This document shows, one piece after another, positions 1 through 8,713 of a stretch of DNA of 64,000 nt. Position 1 is the stretch's first letter. Every line of letters begins with the position of its first letter. The notes under the pieces are model-generated. The model ran no database searches, was not told the origin of the DNA, and was given only the letters and a program-made list of their open reading frames with translations. Origin of the DNA: Burkholderia sp. Leaf177 (lineage in GTDB: Bacteria; Pseudomonadota; Gammaproteobacteria; Burkholderiales; Burkholderiaceae); contig NZ_LMPF01000025.1 in assembly GCF_001424345.1 (NCBI RefSeq), forward strand, positions 62,001-126,000. Reading direction: 5' to 3'. The translations under genes were made by a program, and so were the position numbers.

Positions 1-468
1 AACCGAGCTCATGCAGATGATCTTGCCCAGCGCCTTCGATACCGGGCGCGGCCCCCGCCGGAGAAATTCGCGAACGGCGCGTTGCGCGGTCATGAACTGA
101 CCGGTGAGGTTGACGTTCATGACCGCGTTCCAGTCGGCGAGCGTCATGTCGATGAAGCGGGCGTCTTTCTGCAGGCCCGAGTTGGCGACCACGATATCGA
201 CCGTGCCGAAGCGCTGGATGAGCGCGTCGAACATGGAATCGATATCGCCTTCGTCCGAGACGTCGGCCTTGATCGCAAAGGCCTGGCCGCCGTCCCGTTC
301 GATCTGGTTGGCGAGGCTTTCGGCTTCTTCGCCGTGGGAGTGGTAGTTGATGGCGACGCTCGCGCCGGCCTTGGCGAGCGCAAGCACGACGCCGTAGCCA
401 ATACCGGAACTTCCGCCGGTGACGAGCGCGACCTGACCTTCGAGTTTCTGACTGGATATCTGAGCCAT
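1..468 (-). CDS. SDR-family oxidoreductase (glucose 1-dehydrogenase-like), 3' end cut by window edge
   Basis: The reading frame opens at an ATG at 468 and stays open to base 1, so 156 residues are visible and the C-terminus lies outside. The N-terminal Rossmann signature TGGSSGIG is at residues 17-24, a VVANSG segment follows near residue 100, and an MNVNLTGQF segment typical of classical SDRs comes after it. The visible part ends just at the beta-strand that carries the catalytic Ser in this family; the YxxxK motif is not in the window. Classical SDRs with this pattern reduce or oxidise sugars or 3-ketoacyl thioesters with NAD(P)H. The substrate cannot be read from this fragment, and glucose 1-dehydrogenase-like is only the nearest resemblance. 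Confidence 0.85.
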   Translation of the reverse strand, partial: MAQISSQKLEGQVALVTGGSSGIGYGVVLALAKAGASVAINYHSHGEEAESLANQIERDGGQAFAIKADVSDEGDIDSMFDALIQRFGTVDIVVANSGLQKDARFIDMTLADWNAVMNVNLTGQFMTAQRAVREFLRRGPRPVSKALGKIICMSSV

Positions 469-598
469 GGCGTTCCCTGGTTCGATGCGAAACGAGCTCA
501 AGCGCCAGCTCGCGATGCACCTGTTTGGGGCCGGTCCGAGCCGGCGACGTCATGGGTTGCAGCAAGTGCCGGTCCCGCCCGTGGACTGGCGTGGCGCC

Positions 599-1462
599 TT
601 ATTCCGCGTGCACGGCGAGCGCGGGAAACAACTCGGTCGGATGCGCGATTTCGTCCTGTGCCGCGACGATTTCCAGTTCGTATCGACCGGCTTCATAAGT
701 GGTTTTTACGACCGCATTGACGGCGGCCAACGTATGTTCGAAAGCTTCGCGAACCGAATCGCCGAGCAACGTGCGCGCGAGGAAGACCGCGCTCGTCAGG
801 TCGCCCACGCCGACCGGCTGACGTGCAAACGGATACAGCGGGCGCTGTGCAAACCACGCCTGCGTCTCCGTCACGGCGAGCATGTTGAAGGTGTCGGCGC
901 GGCTGTTTCTGTCGATCAAATGCTTGACCAGGACGACCTTCGGCCCGCGCGCGATGATCTCGCGGCACGCATCGACGGCTTCTTCCACGGTTTCGATGGT
1001 CCGGCCGGTGAGCTTCTGCAACTCGATGTGATTCGGCGTCATGGCGTCGGAGATCTCGGGCATGTTCGTGACCAGATACTCCTGAATTCCCGGCTCCACG
1101 ATGCAACCCGTCGCCGCGCCCATGACGGGATCGCAGAAATAAAGCGCTTTCGGATTCACGGCCTTCACCATCTTGACGATCTCGACCACCGCCGCGGCCT
1201 GGTCGGGTGCTCCGAGATAGCCGGAAAGCACGGCGTTGCAGCGCGGCAGTACGCCGATAGCCCCAACGCCTTCGATCACGCGCGTGAGCTCGCCGGCATC
1301 GACCACGCTGCCGGTCCAGCGACCATATTGCGTGTGGTTCGAGAACTGCACCGTGTTGAGCGGCCAGACGTTCACGCCCATGCGGCGCATTGGGAATACC
1401 GCCGCGCTGTTTCCGGCATGGCCGAAGACAACGTGCGACTGGATGCTGAGGACGTTATTCAT
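599..1462 (-). CDS. pdxY: Pyridoxal kinase PdxY
   Basis: This 287-aa ribokinase-fold enzyme phosphorylates pyridoxal to pyridoxal 5'-phosphate in the B6 salvage pathway. The N-terminus MNNVLSIQSHVVFGHAGNSA is the family signature; a longer frame exists, but the preceding 11 codons do not resemble the family, so the ATG at 1462 is chosen. The motif FCDPVMGA sits near residue 110, the PNHIELQKLTG segment near residue 150, and the C-terminal GVGDLTSA motif supplies the anion hole and catalytic Asp. The length matches the usual 285-290 aa. It stands alone on the minus strand and is divergent from glgC across 472 nt. Confidence 0.96.
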   Translation of the reverse strand: MNNVLSIQSHVVFGHAGNSAAVFPMRRMGVNVWPLNTVQFSNHTQYGRWTGSVVDAGELTRVIEGVGAIGVLPRCNAVLSGYLGAPDQAAAVVEIVKMVKAVNPKALYFCDPVMGAATGCIVEPGIQEYLVTNMPEISDAMTPNHIELQKLTGRTIETVEEAVDACREIIARGPKVVLVKHLIDRNSRADTFNMLAVTETQAWFAQRPLYPFARQPVGVGDLTSAVFLARTLLGDSVREAFEHTLAAVNAVVKTTYEAGRYELEIVAAQDEIAHPTELFPALAVHAE

Positions 1463-1934
1463 GATGTGTTTTTTCGTCAGTGGCCGGAATGGCAATCGGG
1501 CGGTTTATAGCATTTATGGTCGCGCACATTATTGTGCCGTGGCGCATGGCGTCATGACGCGGGCTCGACCATATTTTGCATTTGCACGACACATCGCCAT
1601 GAACATGTGCGCTTATTGATCCGTTTGGCACGGAGATTGCTCAAATCGCCGAACTCGATGAACACCAAAGTTTTCTTGCATGTTTCGCCTGTGCGGCCGG
1701 ACGCTTCCGCCGTCGGCTAGATCTTTAGTGGCCGGATATGGAAAAGCAGGTGCGAACTGTTCACCTTTGCAGCAGAATCGTTCTCACGCGCATTGTTTCA
1801 AATCCATCCAATTCCTCTGGAGAAAATCGCACTCGTTGCTTTAAATCAACCCGGAACGCGCCGGCGACGCGCATGGTTGGTGGCTGAAAACTATTTAGAA
1901 ACAGGCCGCAGAGGCCGCAAAAAAGGAGGTCAGT
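1463..1934. other. Intergenic region pdxY-glgC holding the glg promoter
   Basis: This 472-nt divergent spacer has no convincing gene. It contains a GCACA-TTAT-TGTGC palindrome at 1524-1537 and a sigma-54 type promoter match at 1626-1640. A long leader of about 280 nt runs from there to glgC. A strong ribosome-binding site (AAGGAGG) lies just before the glgC ATG. Short frames within it look like non-coding DNA. Confidence 0.6.
1626..1640 (+). promoter_or_regulatory. Sigma-54 (-24/-12) promoter candidate upstream of glgC
   Basis: The bases TGGCAC (1626-1631) and TTGC (1637-1640) reproduce the RpoN consensus, with the invariant GG and GC dinucleotides 12 nt apart. Transcription would start near 1652. 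The palindrome at 1524-1537 lies at an enhancer-like distance upstream. The match is by eye; no activator is encoded nearby. Confidence 0.5.
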
Positions 1935-3233
1935 ATGGAGACGCTGAACAAGGAAAGACTGTCGCAAAGTCATACGGATCTGCAAAAGAACACGCTGGCT
2001 ATTGTCCTTGCAGGCGGCCGGGGCACGCGCCTCGGAGCGCTGACCAACAAACGCGTCAAGCCAGCGGTGCATTTCGGCGGCAAGTACAGGATCGTCGACT
2101 TTGCGTTGTCGAACTGCCTGAATTCGGGCATCCGGCGAATTGCCGTGGTCACGCAATACAAGGCGCATTCGCTCCTGCGCCATTTGCAGCGCGGGTGGGG
2201 TTTCCTGCGCGGCGAGTTCAACGAGTTCATCGATATCTGGCCCGCGCAACAACGCGTGGACGCAAGCTGGTATCGCGGTACGGCGGACGCCGTGTTCCAG
2301 AACCTCGACATAATCCGTTCCATTGGCCCGGAGTACATCGTCGTGCTAGCGGGCGATCATATCTACAAGCAGGACTACACGCGCATGGTGCTCGACCATG
2401 TGGAAAGCGGCGCGGATTGCACAGTGGGTTGCATTGAAGTGCCGCGCATGGAAGCCACCGCGTTCGGCGTCATGCATGTGGATGAGCAACGGCGCATCAC
2501 GGCGTTTCTCGAAAAACCCGAAGATCCGCCGTCGATGCCAGGCAAGCCCGACATCGCGCTGGCGAGCATGGGCATCTACGTGTTCAGCGCGAAGTACCTG
2601 TACCAGTTGCTCGAAGAAAACATCCTGACGTCGCAAACGGACCACGATTTTGGCAAGGACATCCTGCCTCGTGTGGTCACCAGCGGCCGTGCGATCGCGC
2701 ATCCGTTCGGGATGTCATGCGTGACGTCGGAAACGGATCCGAACGCACCGCCGTACTGGCGCGACGTGGGAACCGTCGATGCTTATTGGGCGGCCAACCT
2801 TGATCTGGCATCCACGATTCCCGCACTCGATCTCTACGATCGCCGCTGGCCGATCTGGACCAACCAGGAACAGTTGCCGCCAGGCAAGTTCGTGCGCGAC
2901 CTGCACGGGCAGCAGGGCGCGATCAACAACCTGCTGGTCTGCGGCGGTTGCGTGATCGCGGGGTCGCAAGTGGCGCGGTCGGTGTTTTCATCGGCGGTGC
3001 GGGTCAACTCGTTTTGTCATATCAACGAAGCGGTGTTGTTGCCGCAAGTGACGGTCGGGTCGAGTTGCCGTCTCAAGAAAGTGGTGATCGACCGGGGTTG
3101 CACGTTGCCGGAAGGGCTCGTGATTGGCGAAGATCCGCAATACGACGCTGAACGGTTCTACAGGACGGAAAGCGGTGTGGTGCTGGTGACGCAAGAGGCG
3201 TTGACACGTCTCGGACAAGCAAAGCAGTCATAG
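1935..3233 (+). CDS. glgC: Glucose-1-phosphate adenylyltransferase GlgC
   Basis: GlgC makes ADP-glucose from ATP and glucose 1-phosphate, the committed step of bacterial glycogen synthesis. The 432-aa protein has the nucleotide-binding motif AGGRGTRL at residues 26-33, the substrate-loop segment KPAVHFGGKYRIVDF just after it, WYRGTADAV near residue 115, and a C-terminal left-handed beta-helix region rich in VxxGxxV-type repeats. Its length is normal for the family. The start at 1935 is backed by AAGGAGGT seven bases upstream. glgA follows 66 nt later on the same strand, so the two probably form an operon. Transcription may depend on the sigma-54 promoter match about 280 nt upstream. Confidence 0.97.
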   Translation: METLNKERLSQSHTDLQKNTLAIVLAGGRGTRLGALTNKRVKPAVHFGGKYRIVDFALSNCLNSGIRRIAVVTQYKAHSLLRHLQRGWGFLRGEFNEFIDIWPAQQRVDASWYRGTADAVFQNLDIIRSIGPEYIVVLAGDHIYKQDYTRMVLDHVESGADCTVGCIEVPRMEATAFGVMHVDEQRRITAFLEKPEDPPSMPGKPDIALASMGIYVFSAKYLYQLLEENILTSQTDHDFGKDILPRVVTSGRAIAHPFGMSCVTSETDPNAPPYWRDVGTVDAYWAANLDLASTIPALDLYDRRWPIWTNQEQLPPGKFVRDLHGQQGAINNLLVCGGCVIAGSQVARSVFSSAVRVNSFCHINEAVLLPQVTVGSSCRLKKVVIDRGCTLPEGLVIGEDPQYDAERFYRTESGVVLVTQEALTRLGQAKQS

Positions 3234-3299
3234 TTCGCTAAACTGCGTCCAGATCTGCGCCGATGATTCCTGTCGGCGCCACCAGCCAATGGGGAACCG

Positions 3300-4763
3300 A
3301 TGACCGTATGCGTGCTGCATGTTGCAGCGGAGATGTATCCGCTTTTGAAAACCGGCGGCCTGGCCGATGTCGTGGGCGCCCTGCCGCCGGCCCAGATGCA
3401 AGTGGGCACGGATGCCCGGGTGATCCTGCCGGCGTTTCCGTCCGTGGTGGCGGGTTTGACGCAGATCGAGCACGTGGCGGATCTCGGGCCGGCGTTTGGA
3501 ATCGGCAATGTCAGGCTCGAACGCGGCGTGCTCGCGCCACATGCAATCGTGGTGTACATCGTGCGCGCCGATGCCTTCTACAACCGGCCGGGCAATCCCT
3601 ACCTGGATTCATCGCACACGCAATACGCCGATAGCGACCGGCGCTTCGCGTTGCTCGGATGGGCGGCGGCGCGCATGGCCCATGGCGCCGATCCCGCGTG
3701 GCAACCGAACGTGCTTCACGCGCATGACTGGCATGCGGGTCTCGCGCCGGCTTATTTGCGGGCGTGGGAGCGGACTTCGGGCAGGCCGCGAATACCATCC
3801 GTGATTACGGTTCACAACCTTGCCTATCAAGGCGTTTTCCCGGCGGCCGGATTTGGTGTGCTGCAATTGCCGGCGGATTTTTTTTCTGTCGATGGAATCG
3901 AGTTCTACGGCCATCTTTCTTTTCTGAAGGCCGGCCTTTTCTACGCCGATCGCATCACGACCGTGAGTCCGACTTATTCCCGCGAGATTCAGACGCGGGT
4001 CCAGGGCGCGGGCCTCGACGGTCTGTTGCGCACCCGTACGCACGACATCAGCGGCATTCTCAACGGTGTCGATAAATCGGTCTGGAATCCGTCGACCGAT
4101 ACCGCCATCAATACGCAATATTCGATCGACAAGTTTTCGGGCAAAGAGAAATGCAAGGCCGCATTGCAGGAGCGCATGGGGCTGGCGCGCGATCCGGAAG
4201 CGCTTCTGTTCGGCGTGGTGAGCCGTTTGACGGAGCAGAAGGGCATCGATCTGTTGCTTTCCGTGATTCCCGATATTGTCCAGCGCGGCGGTCAGCTCGT
4301 CGTGCTTGGCACCGGCGATCCGGCGCTCGAAAATGGTCTCAAGAACGCGGCGGCGGCCAATCCGCAAGCCGTCGCGGTGGAACTGGGATTCGACGAAACG
4401 CTGTCTCATTCGATCATCGCGGGCAGCGATATTGTGATGGTCCCCTCGCGCTTCGAACCGTGCGGCCTGACGCAGCTTTACGCGCTGGCTTATGGATCGT
4501 TGCCGCTGGTGCACTGCGTGGGCGGTTTAGCGGACACGGTGGTGGACACATCGCTGGAAAATCTCGCCGACGAAATCGCCACGGGTTTTGTCTTCGAGAA
4601 GTTCGACCGGCCGTCGATTGTCGCGGCTATCCGGCGCGCGTTTGCGTTGAAAGCACGCCGCCCGGATTGGAAGGCGGTCGTTCATCGCGCGATGGAGCAG
4701 GACTTTGGCTGGGAAGCGTCGGCGCTGCGCTATGCCGATGTATATCGCGACCTGACGTCTTAG
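3300..4763 (+). CDS. glgA: Glycogen synthase GlgA
   Basis: GlgA is the GT5-family ADP-glucose:1,4-alpha-glucan glucosyltransferase that extends the glycogen chain with the product of GlgC. The 487-aa protein begins at an ATG preceded by GGGGA. It carries the KTGGLADV motif at residues 17-24, which contains the Lys and Gly-Gly that bind ADP-glucose. The C-terminal GT-B domain has SRFEPCGLTQLYAL with the catalytic Glu. The stop codon overlaps the stop of the convergent narL gene (4760-4763), leaving no room for a separate terminator. Confidence 0.97.
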   Translation: MTVCVLHVAAEMYPLLKTGGLADVVGALPPAQMQVGTDARVILPAFPSVVAGLTQIEHVADLGPAFGIGNVRLERGVLAPHAIVVYIVRADAFYNRPGNPYLDSSHTQYADSDRRFALLGWAAARMAHGADPAWQPNVLHAHDWHAGLAPAYLRAWERTSGRPRIPSVITVHNLAYQGVFPAAGFGVLQLPADFFSVDGIEFYGHLSFLKAGLFYADRITTVSPTYSREIQTRVQGAGLDGLLRTRTHDISGILNGVDKSVWNPSTDTAINTQYSIDKFSGKEKCKAALQERMGLARDPEALLFGVVSRLTEQKGIDLLLSVIPDIVQRGGQLVVLGTGDPALENGLKNAAAANPQAVAVELGFDETLSHSIIAGSDIVMVPSRFEPCGLTQLYALAYGSLPLVHCVGGLADTVVDTSLENLADEIATGFVFEKFDRPSIVAAIRRAFALKARRPDWKAVVHRAMEQDFGWEASALRYADVYRDLTS

Positions 4764-5419
4764 GTATCCGTATCGCGTGCGAGCGCGTGAATCGCGATCT
4801 GCACGCGACTGGTCAGATTGAGCTTGCGCAGCACGTTGCGCACGTGAATCTTGACCGTGCTTTCGGCCAGATCGAGTTCGCGCGCAATGTCCTTGTTGCT
4901 TGCGCCGCGCGCCACGATCCGCACGATGTCCCGTTCGCGCGGCGTCAGGGCCGACGATTCGCGGGTATCGCGTGCGGGAAGTTCCTCGGCTTTTAGCGGT
5001 GCTCGCATCTTCGCGATCAAGCGTTGCGTCATGCTCTCCGCGATCACCGATTCGCCATTGGCGGCGCGGCGGATCATGGTGGCGAGGGCATCAGCGTCCA
5101 TGTTCTTGAGCAGATATCCGCACGCGCCTTCGTGCAGCGCGGACGTGAGTTCGTCCACGTCTTCGGATACCGTCAGCATGATGACCGCGGTATCGGGCAG
5201 GTCCTGCTGCAACAACTGCAGCGTCTCGATGCCTGACAAACCCGGCATGTTCAGATCGAGCAGCACCACGTCCGGCCTGTGCTGCTTTGCGCGCTTGATT
5301 CCCTCGATACCATCGGCGGCATCGCCCACGACCTCGAAATCCGGCTGGCGCTGCAGCAATGCATGCACGCCCGAGCGAAACAGCGTGTGGTCGTCGATCA
5401 AAAGAATGCGAATAGTCAT
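4760..5419 (-). CDS. narL: Nitrate/nitrite response regulator NarL
   Basis: This is a 219-aa two-domain response regulator. The N-terminal receiver domain has the acidic pair DD at residues 9-10, the phospho-acceptor Asp55 in VVLLDLNMPG, and a conserved Lys near residue 105. The C-terminal LuxR-type helix-turn-helix, roughly residues 150-215, contains LTPRERDIV and STVKIHVRNVLRKL. It overlaps the sensor gene narX by 4 nt (ATGA), a translationally coupled pair. In this position NarL should bind 7-2-7 heptamer palindromes and activate the nar operon when nitrate is present. One such palindrome lies at 18239-18254, ahead of narK1. Confidence 0.95.
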   Translation of the reverse strand: MTIRILLIDDHTLFRSGVHALLQRQPDFEVVGDAADGIEGIKRAKQHRPDVVLLDLNMPGLSGIETLQLLQQDLPDTAVIMLTVSEDVDELTSALHEGACGYLLKNMDADALATMIRRAANGESVIAESMTQRLIAKMRAPLKAEELPARDTRESSALTPRERDIVRIVARGASNKDIARELDLAESTVKIHVRNVLRKLNLTSRVQIAIHALARDTDT

Positions 5420-7356
5420 GCTGTCTGCCTTCTGCTCGCAGGCAGAAAAAGATTCACTTGCGCGCCGCCGCCCGGCCGGCTTTCAAGTCTGAGTTGTGCG
5501 CCAAGACGCGCTGCGCGCTCGCGCATGATGTGAAAGCCGACATGCGCTTCGCCGCGGCTGGCGATATCGGCGGGATCGTAACCGTCTCCGTCGTCCTGCA
5601 CACTCAGATGAAAGTCCCGGGCATTCCTGATCACAACGCGCACATTCGACGCCGACGCATGCTTGCGGATGTTCGACAACGCCTCCTGCAAGATGAACAG
5701 CACCTGCAACTGCTGATCGGAGGGCAAAGGCAAGCCGCTCGCCTCTTCGTATTCGAGTTGCAACGGCGTGCCCGATTGCCGCTCGAATCGCGCAACCGTT
5801 TCCTCGATGGCGTCGCGAAGACTTCCAGCGCCGAATTTCGTACGGAAATTCACCAGCAACTCGCGTACGTCTTCGTAGCTTTCCTCCAGCCCGCCGCGCA
5901 GCAGCGGCACGATCTCGCGGACTTCGGCCATGTCGTCGCGGTTCGCGGCGGCATCGAGCAGATGCAGTTGCATCTTCAGGAAATTGAGGCTTTGCGCGAT
6001 GCTGTCGTGCAAGCCCTGCGCGACCAGATGACGCTCCTGCGCGACCGCAAGCTGGCGCGCCGCCGCAGCCAGCCGATGATTCTGCAGCGCCGTCCCGAGA
6101 TGCCGTCCGAGCGTATCCAGCAAGCGTGTATCGGAAGGCTGGATCTCGCGTTCATGGCGAAAATGCAGCGAGAAGGAGCCAAGGGCAATTTCGTGCGAGA
6201 CAATACCGAACGCCGCAACCGCTGAAAAACCGGCGTTTCCGCAATCGGAACCACTTTGCGGCGCACTGAACGAAGGCCGTCCCGCGCGCAGATCCTTGAT
6301 CACCGCAATGCCGCTGGTCGCCACCGCGCCGCATACGCAATCGCGCGCGGGCATGCATCGCTCGACGTGAGTCATGTGTTCCGGCAATCCCTGGGACACG
6401 ACCATGTGAAGGTTGTCGTCGTTCTGGGCGAGGATGCGTACGGAGCCCGCGTCTGCATTGAATTGACGGATCACGCGCGTCAGAAAACCGCGGCACAGCA
6501 CTTCCACGTCGTGCGCGCCGTGCAGGAACGCGGTCATTTCATAAAGCGCGAGCAGTTCGCTATTGCGTGCCGAAAGTTGCGCGGTCTTGTGCGTGACACG
6601 CAGCGCAAGATCCCGGTAAAGGCTTTGAAGCTCGCCCGCCATTCGATTGAAACCTTGCGCCAGCCGGCCGAATTCATCGCGCGATTCGACCTGCAAGCGC
6701 GCGGTGAATTCGCGTTGTTCGATACGCGATAACCCCCGTTCAAGCCGTCGCACAGGCAATACGAACCACGCGTAAAGCAGATACACGATCGCGATGGTGC
6801 CAAGGCAGGCGAGCGCCGCGAGCGCGAGTTGCGAGCGCCTCAACCACGCGGTCTTGCGCGCATTTTCCTGCTCGATGAGGCGCACGAGCGCATCGGCTTG
6901 AGCCACGAAGGCGGGCAGGCGGTCGAGATACAGGTACGGAGCGGAAGCGTTTTGCTCGACAGCCGGTTTGAGCACGTTGTGCCAGATCGCGGAGACAGTG
7001 TTGAACTGCTCGCGTATGGCGGTGGTTTCGGGAAGAAAAAGTGGCCGGACGGGATCGCCTTGTGCGAGCCGTGCGAGTGTCTGATCGAGCAGGGCGCTCT
7101 GCGACGCTACGTTCGCGGGACGAGCGGCGCGAGCTTCAGAAAGCTGGATCGCGATATTGCCCGCGCGCATGCGCAGGCTTCCGGCGTCGTTGATCGCGGC
7201 GCCGGCGCCCTCGAGTTGCCAGGAGAGCCACAGCGTCCCGACGATCATTGATAAAAACAACGTCAGCGCCACGCCCGACAACATGACGATGCGAGTGGAC
7301 AGCCGGTAGCGCAGCGGCGTGACGAGTGAAGTCGCTTGAGGCAGATGGTCGGACAT
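5416..7356 (-). CDS. narX: Nitrate/nitrite sensor histidine kinase NarX
   Basis: This 646-aa inner-membrane sensor detects periplasmic nitrate or nitrite and phosphorylates NarL. The start is the ATG at 7356; an in-frame extension upstream is open but lacks family-like sequence. A first membrane helix spans about residues 22-45. It is followed by a P-box-like segment NDAGSLRMRAGN, the nitrate-binding motif of NarX/NarQ. A second membrane helix lies near residues 190-212, then HAMP, then a central region with a Cys cluster (CMPARDCVCG). The HisKA_3 dimerisation helix has the phospho-acceptor His in GLHDSIAQSL, and an HATPase domain with GDGYDP closes the protein. It sits 61 nt downstream of mobB and probably belongs to the nar transcript. 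Confidence 0.95.
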   Translation of the reverse strand: MSDHLPQATSLVTPLRYRLSTRIVMLSGVALTLFLSMIVGTLWLSWQLEGAGAAINDAGSLRMRAGNIAIQLSEARAARPANVASQSALLDQTLARLAQGDPVRPLFLPETTAIREQFNTVSAIWHNVLKPAVEQNASAPYLYLDRLPAFVAQADALVRLIEQENARKTAWLRRSQLALAALACLGTIAIVYLLYAWFVLPVRRLERGLSRIEQREFTARLQVESRDEFGRLAQGFNRMAGELQSLYRDLALRVTHKTAQLSARNSELLALYEMTAFLHGAHDVEVLCRGFLTRVIRQFNADAGSVRILAQNDDNLHMVVSQGLPEHMTHVERCMPARDCVCGAVATSGIAVIKDLRAGRPSFSAPQSGSDCGNAGFSAVAAFGIVSHEIALGSFSLHFRHEREIQPSDTRLLDTLGRHLGTALQNHRLAAAARQLAVAQERHLVAQGLHDSIAQSLNFLKMQLHLLDAAANRDDMAEVREIVPLLRGGLEESYEDVRELLVNFRTKFGAGSLRDAIEETVARFERQSGTPLQLEYEEASGLPLPSDQQLQVLFILQEALSNIRKHASASNVRVVIRNARDFHLSVQDDGDGYDPADIASRGEAHVGFHIMRERAARLGAQLRLESRPGGGAQVNLFLPASRRQTA

Positions 7357-7417
7357 TGAACTGCGGGAAGGCGCCGGAAAAAAGCAAAGGGTCCTGATTA
7401 TCCGGCGTGCGTGCAGT

Positions 7418-7948
7418 TCAGGGTGAGAGCCCGACTGTTTTACATATGAACTCCCCAATCTCCGCAACGCCCGCCAGGGGCAGAAGCGGGACATTGGGTG
7501 CGTCATGAAGACGCGGGGCGTCATCGGTGGCAATGGCGAGGATGGCTGTATCGGAGAGATAAAGCGGGTCGCGGCCTTCTGCCGGGCGGACGACTTCCAG
7601 ACGTGGCAACGGTTCGCGCGTGAAGCCTTCCACCAGTATCAGATCGGCAGGACTCAGACGCGCGATCAGATCGGCGAGCGGGGGTTCGGGGCCACCATGC
7701 AGTTCGCGCACGATGGCGTATCGATACGGCGACGCAATCAGCACTTCTCCCGCGCCGGCCGCTCGAAACCGCGCGCTGTCCTTGCCAGGCGGTTCCAGAT
7801 CGATTGAATGATGGCTATGTTTCACCACGTTCACAATCAGGCCGCGCGCGCGAAACCACGGCAACAGCAATTCAATCAGCGTGGTCTTGCCCTGTCCCGA
7901 TCGCCCGCAAATACCGAAGATGCGCAGCTCCGCCGCCGTTTGCGTCAT
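7418..7948 (-). CDS. mobB: Molybdopterin-guanine dinucleotide biosynthesis protein MobB
   Basis: MobB is a small GTP-binding P-loop protein that assists MobA in adding GMP to molybdopterin, giving the MGD cofactor of nitrate reductase NarG. The 176-aa frame starting at the ATG at 7948 has the Walker A motif GRSGQGKTTL close to the N-terminus, then VVKHSHHSID and a LILVEGF segment, all typical of the family. A longer open frame upstream overlaps the PpiC gene and reads as non-coding. The start overlaps the stop of the preceding PPIase gene by 4 nt. Its place in the nar operon is logical because NarG needs bis-MGD. Confidence 0.93.
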   Translation of the reverse strand: MTQTAAELRIFGICGRSGQGKTTLIELLLPWFRARGLIVNVVKHSHHSIDLEPPGKDSARFRAAGAGEVLIASPYRYAIVRELHGGPEPPLADLIARLSPADLILVEGFTREPLPRLEVVRPAEGRDPLYLSDTAILAIATDDAPRLHDAPNVPLLPLAGVAEIGEFICKTVGLSP

Positions 7949-8694
7949 AGTGCATTCCCGTCCTTCCACCCTTTGATGTCCGCACGCGCTACGGCTTCGG
8001 TGACGTAGCGCTGTTCGGCAAGGTCGCGCAGCGCGAGCGACATGGCGTCGCGAATACGCAGTTCGACCTGCTCGAATGGCAACACCTTGCCCGGCGATTT
8101 TTCGTGGACGCGGACAATATGAAATCCGAATTCCGTTTCCACGAGCGCAGGGCAGAGCGTTCCGGCGGGCGCGGCGAATACCGCGCGCTCGAATTCTGCC
8201 ACGGTATCGCCGCGGCCAATTTCTCCGAGCGCGCCACCATCCATACCCGACGGACAATTCGACAGCGTCCGCGCGGCATCGACGAAACGGAGTTCGACAT
8301 CAGTGCCCGCACTGACCAACTCGTCGAGCGTTTGCTGGGCGCGCTTTTTCAGCGCTGCCAGATCCACGCGTTCGGTCACCTGGAAAAGGATGTGGCTGAC
8401 GCGCGCGCGCTCGTTGACGCGCCAGCGTTCCTGATCCGCCAGATAGTGGCGCTCGCACTCTTCGTGCGTGGGCGCCGCAGTCCCGGCAAGCTGATGATCG
8501 AGCAATGCCTCGATCAACTGCTCGTCGCTGGCTGCCGGCGCCAGCTTCAGGCGCGCGGCTTCGTCGAGCAGCACGCGGCGCAACACGGCCGCCGTGAGTG
8601 CCGCCTGATGCGCATCGGGTGTGTCCGCATTGGCGGGCAACTCGCGTTCAATATCGTCGTCCGTCAGTTCTGTGCCATTGACTATCACTGCCAT
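7945..8694 (-). CDS. PpiC/parvulin-type peptidyl-prolyl isomerase (NifM-like)
   Basis: This 249-aa protein has an N-terminal helical chaperone-like part (residues 1-120) and a parvulin rotamase domain beginning at RVSHILFQV, with CPSGMDGGALGEIGRG and a final FGFHIVRVHEK segment. The start is the ATG at 8694, preceded by GAAGGGGA; an in-frame upstream ATG lies inside narI and is not used. No signal peptide is visible, so it probably acts in the cytoplasm. Homologues immediately after narI are a known feature of several proteobacterial nar operons. A role in folding or maturation of the reductase is an inference from position. Confidence 0.9.
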   Translation of the reverse strand: MAVIVNGTELTDDDIERELPANADTPDAHQAALTAAVLRRVLLDEAARLKLAPAASDEQLIEALLDHQLAGTAAPTHEECERHYLADQERWRVNERARVSHILFQVTERVDLAALKKRAQQTLDELVSAGTDVELRFVDAARTLSNCPSGMDGGALGEIGRGDTVAEFERAVFAAPAGTLCPALVETEFGFHIVRVHEKSPGKVLPFEQVELRIRDAMSLALRDLAEQRYVTEAVARADIKGWKDGNAL

Positions 8695-8713
8695 GATGTT
8701 CCCCTTCCAGCGA

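Noticed and set aside
467..1510. Open frame of 347 codons antisense to pdxY and SDR
   Set aside because: It covers two real genes on the other strand and shows no domain.
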